Assembly (NCBI RefSeq): GCF_004364585.1
Contig: NZ_SOAN01000001.1
Location: forward strand, 489,858 to 553,857
Direction: 5' to 3'
Source of the DNA: Nesterenkonia aurantiaca
Lineage (GTDB): Bacteria > Actinomycetota > Actinomycetes > Actinomycetales > Micrococcaceae
DNA length: 64,000 nucleotides
Shown here: positions 63,138 through 64,000 of the stretch, piece by piece
Numbering within the stretch: position 1 is the stretch's first letter
Layout: every line of letters starts with the position of its first letter
Position numbers and translations under genes: made by a program
Notes under the pieces: generated by a model
Seen by the model: the letters and a program-made list of their open reading frames with translations, nothing else
Databases searched by the model: none
Told to the model about the DNA's origin: nothing

Positions 63138-63176
63138 GGGTGGTGTCCAGCTCCTAATAGATAAGTCTCGCGTTCC

Positions 63177-64000
63177 TCAGTTCAGGCGTGGAACGATGAC
63201 AAGTTTCGCATAGTCCGGACTCCCCCGCGTTCCACGGTGGGCGCGAACCCCGCCCTCCAGCTCGATCGGGCCCGCCGATCCGGTCTTGCCCAGCAGCTTC
63301 TCCACGGCCATGAGCCGCTCGAAGGAGGGATTGGCCCCACCGGCGGCGACCACGGCGAGCGCGATCACCCGGCGGCGGATCGCTGGCGGCACAGCCAGCA
63401 GCGCCGAGAGCTCCATGCGCAGCTGACTCTCCGGTCCCGGGTCGTGGAGCAGCTGCGCGAAGCGGTCCTTGGCCTGCTGATCCAGGTAGTCGGCGTCCTC
63501 GGCCGCGATCTGCGCGGTGCGCGCCAAGGACTCGCGGATGGAGCCGCTGAGCTGCGCCTCCAGGTAGGGCAGGATCTCGGTGCGGACCTTCGAGCGCAGG
63601 AACCGGGGGTCGGAGTTGGCCGGGTCCTGCCACGGGCGCAGCTGCGCGTGGGCGCAGATCTCCTCGGTCTCCTCCCGGGTCAGGCCCAGCAGCGGACGCC
63701 TGAACGGCCCGCGCACCGCCGGAATCCCGGCCAGACTGCGGGTCCCGGAGCCGCGGGCGAGGCCGAGCAGCACCTGTTCGGCCTGGTCGTCGCGGGTGTG
63801 GGCCAGCAGGATCCGGGTGGCTCCGGTCTGCGCCAGCGCCTCGGCGAAGGCCCGGTAGCGGGCGGTGCGCGCCGCCGCCTCCGGGCCCTCCCCGGAGGCG
63901 GGGTCCACGGAGGCCTGCACCGAGAGCACCGGATCCAGTCCCAGACCGCGCAGCTGGGCGGCCGCCGTGGCGGTGACTGCCTCGCTGCCCGGGTGCAGCT
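63177..64000 (-). CDS. tilS: tRNA(Ile)-lysidine synthase TilS, N-terminal part outside window
   Basis: The open frame continues to the window end, so the ATP pyrophosphatase loop SGGxDS is beyond it. Visible: HPGSEAVTATAA, ILLAHTRDDQAEQVLLGLARGSGTRSLAGIPAVRGPFRRPLLGLTREE and RWQDPANSD-like RPWQDPANSDPRFLRSKVRTEILP, then the TilS C-terminal helical part. Modifies the anticodon C34 of the AUA-decoding isoleucine tRNA with lysine. Confidence 0.95.
   Translation of the reverse strand, partial: LHPGSEAVTATAAAQLRGLGLDPVLSVQASVDPASGEGPEAAARTARYRAFAEALAQTGATRILLAHTRDDQAEQVLLGLARGSGTRSLAGIPAVRGPFRRPLLGLTREETEEICAHAQLRPWQDPANSDPRFLRSKVRTEILPYLEAQLSGSIRESLARTAQIAAEDADYLDQQAKDRFAQLLHDPGPESQLRMELSALLAVPPAIRRRVIALAVVAAGGANPSFERLMAVEKLLGKTGSAGPIELEGGVRAHRGTRGSPDYAKLVIVPRLN

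Overview
The window is 64 kb of GC-rich DNA from an actinobacterium. Lsr2, the ftsH-folE-folP-folB/folK-panC neighbourhood (the same conserved cluster as in mycobacteria), a LytTR regulator, BMP-type nucleoside uptake and an Acr3/ArsC arsenic cassette all fit Micrococcales. The betaine-type BCCT carrier and overall gene set suggest a Micrococcaceae member such as Nesterenkonia or a relative; that genus guess is inference. Only about 56 real genes are present; most other long open frames are GC-driven shadows.

Layout. 1-5949: the 3' end of an NlpC/P60 wall hydrolase, a tandem universal stress protein, a glycerophosphodiesterase, an unassigned membrane-active-looking protein and a secreted EEP-fold protein whose catalytic residues are lost. 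6349-10307: BCCT osmolyte carrier, aldo/keto reductase, small membrane protein. 10317-17405: a LytS/LytTR two-component system attached to one sodium:solute symporter with a DUF485-like partner, divergent from a second DUF485-symporter pair; the shared intergenic region carries a CRP/GlxR-like site and a large inverted repeat. 17529-24533: epimerase, CBS protein, and a four-gene nucleoside-type ABC importer (BMP lipoprotein, double ATPase, two permeases). 24677-28289: MFS carrier and two unassigned proteins. 28416-35067: tRNA-Lys, a folded non-coding element, a DUF47-Pit phosphate pair, then convergent pstSCAB with an 11-bp phased Pho-box array. 35068-40205: FUSC protein, ArgA-like acetyltransferase, a lipoprotein-like protein, and the arsenic cassette (ArsR, a CX5K phosphatase-like protein, Acr3, ArsC). 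40313-46904: mutY, radA, DUF3817, clpC, lsr2 and a 62-aa membrane protein. 46984-64000: lysS, M13 peptidase, panC, DUF2520 protein, two PH-domain membrane proteins, DUF3180, folB-folK fusion, folP, folE, ftsH, a 2-hydroxycarboxylate carrier with its GntR regulator, hpt and the 3' part of tilS.

Shared themes. Many minus-strand genes are joined by ATGA/GTGA/TGATG overlaps, so operons are tightly coupled. At least ten genes have no Shine-Dalgarno but a TANNNT -10 box ending 6-8 nt before the start codon, the signature of leaderless transcripts. Terminators are long perfect hairpins without U-tracts. Two kinds of tandem repeat (a CCTG tetranucleotide and a 17-unit 8-bp array) and a 32-bp palindrome sit directly beside housekeeping genes. 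I did not find a phage, insertion sequence, CRISPR array or defence island. The least-explained items are the pseudo-EEP protein, the folded element after tRNA-Lys, the long palindrome before panC, and the PH-domain proteins inside the folate/pantothenate operon.
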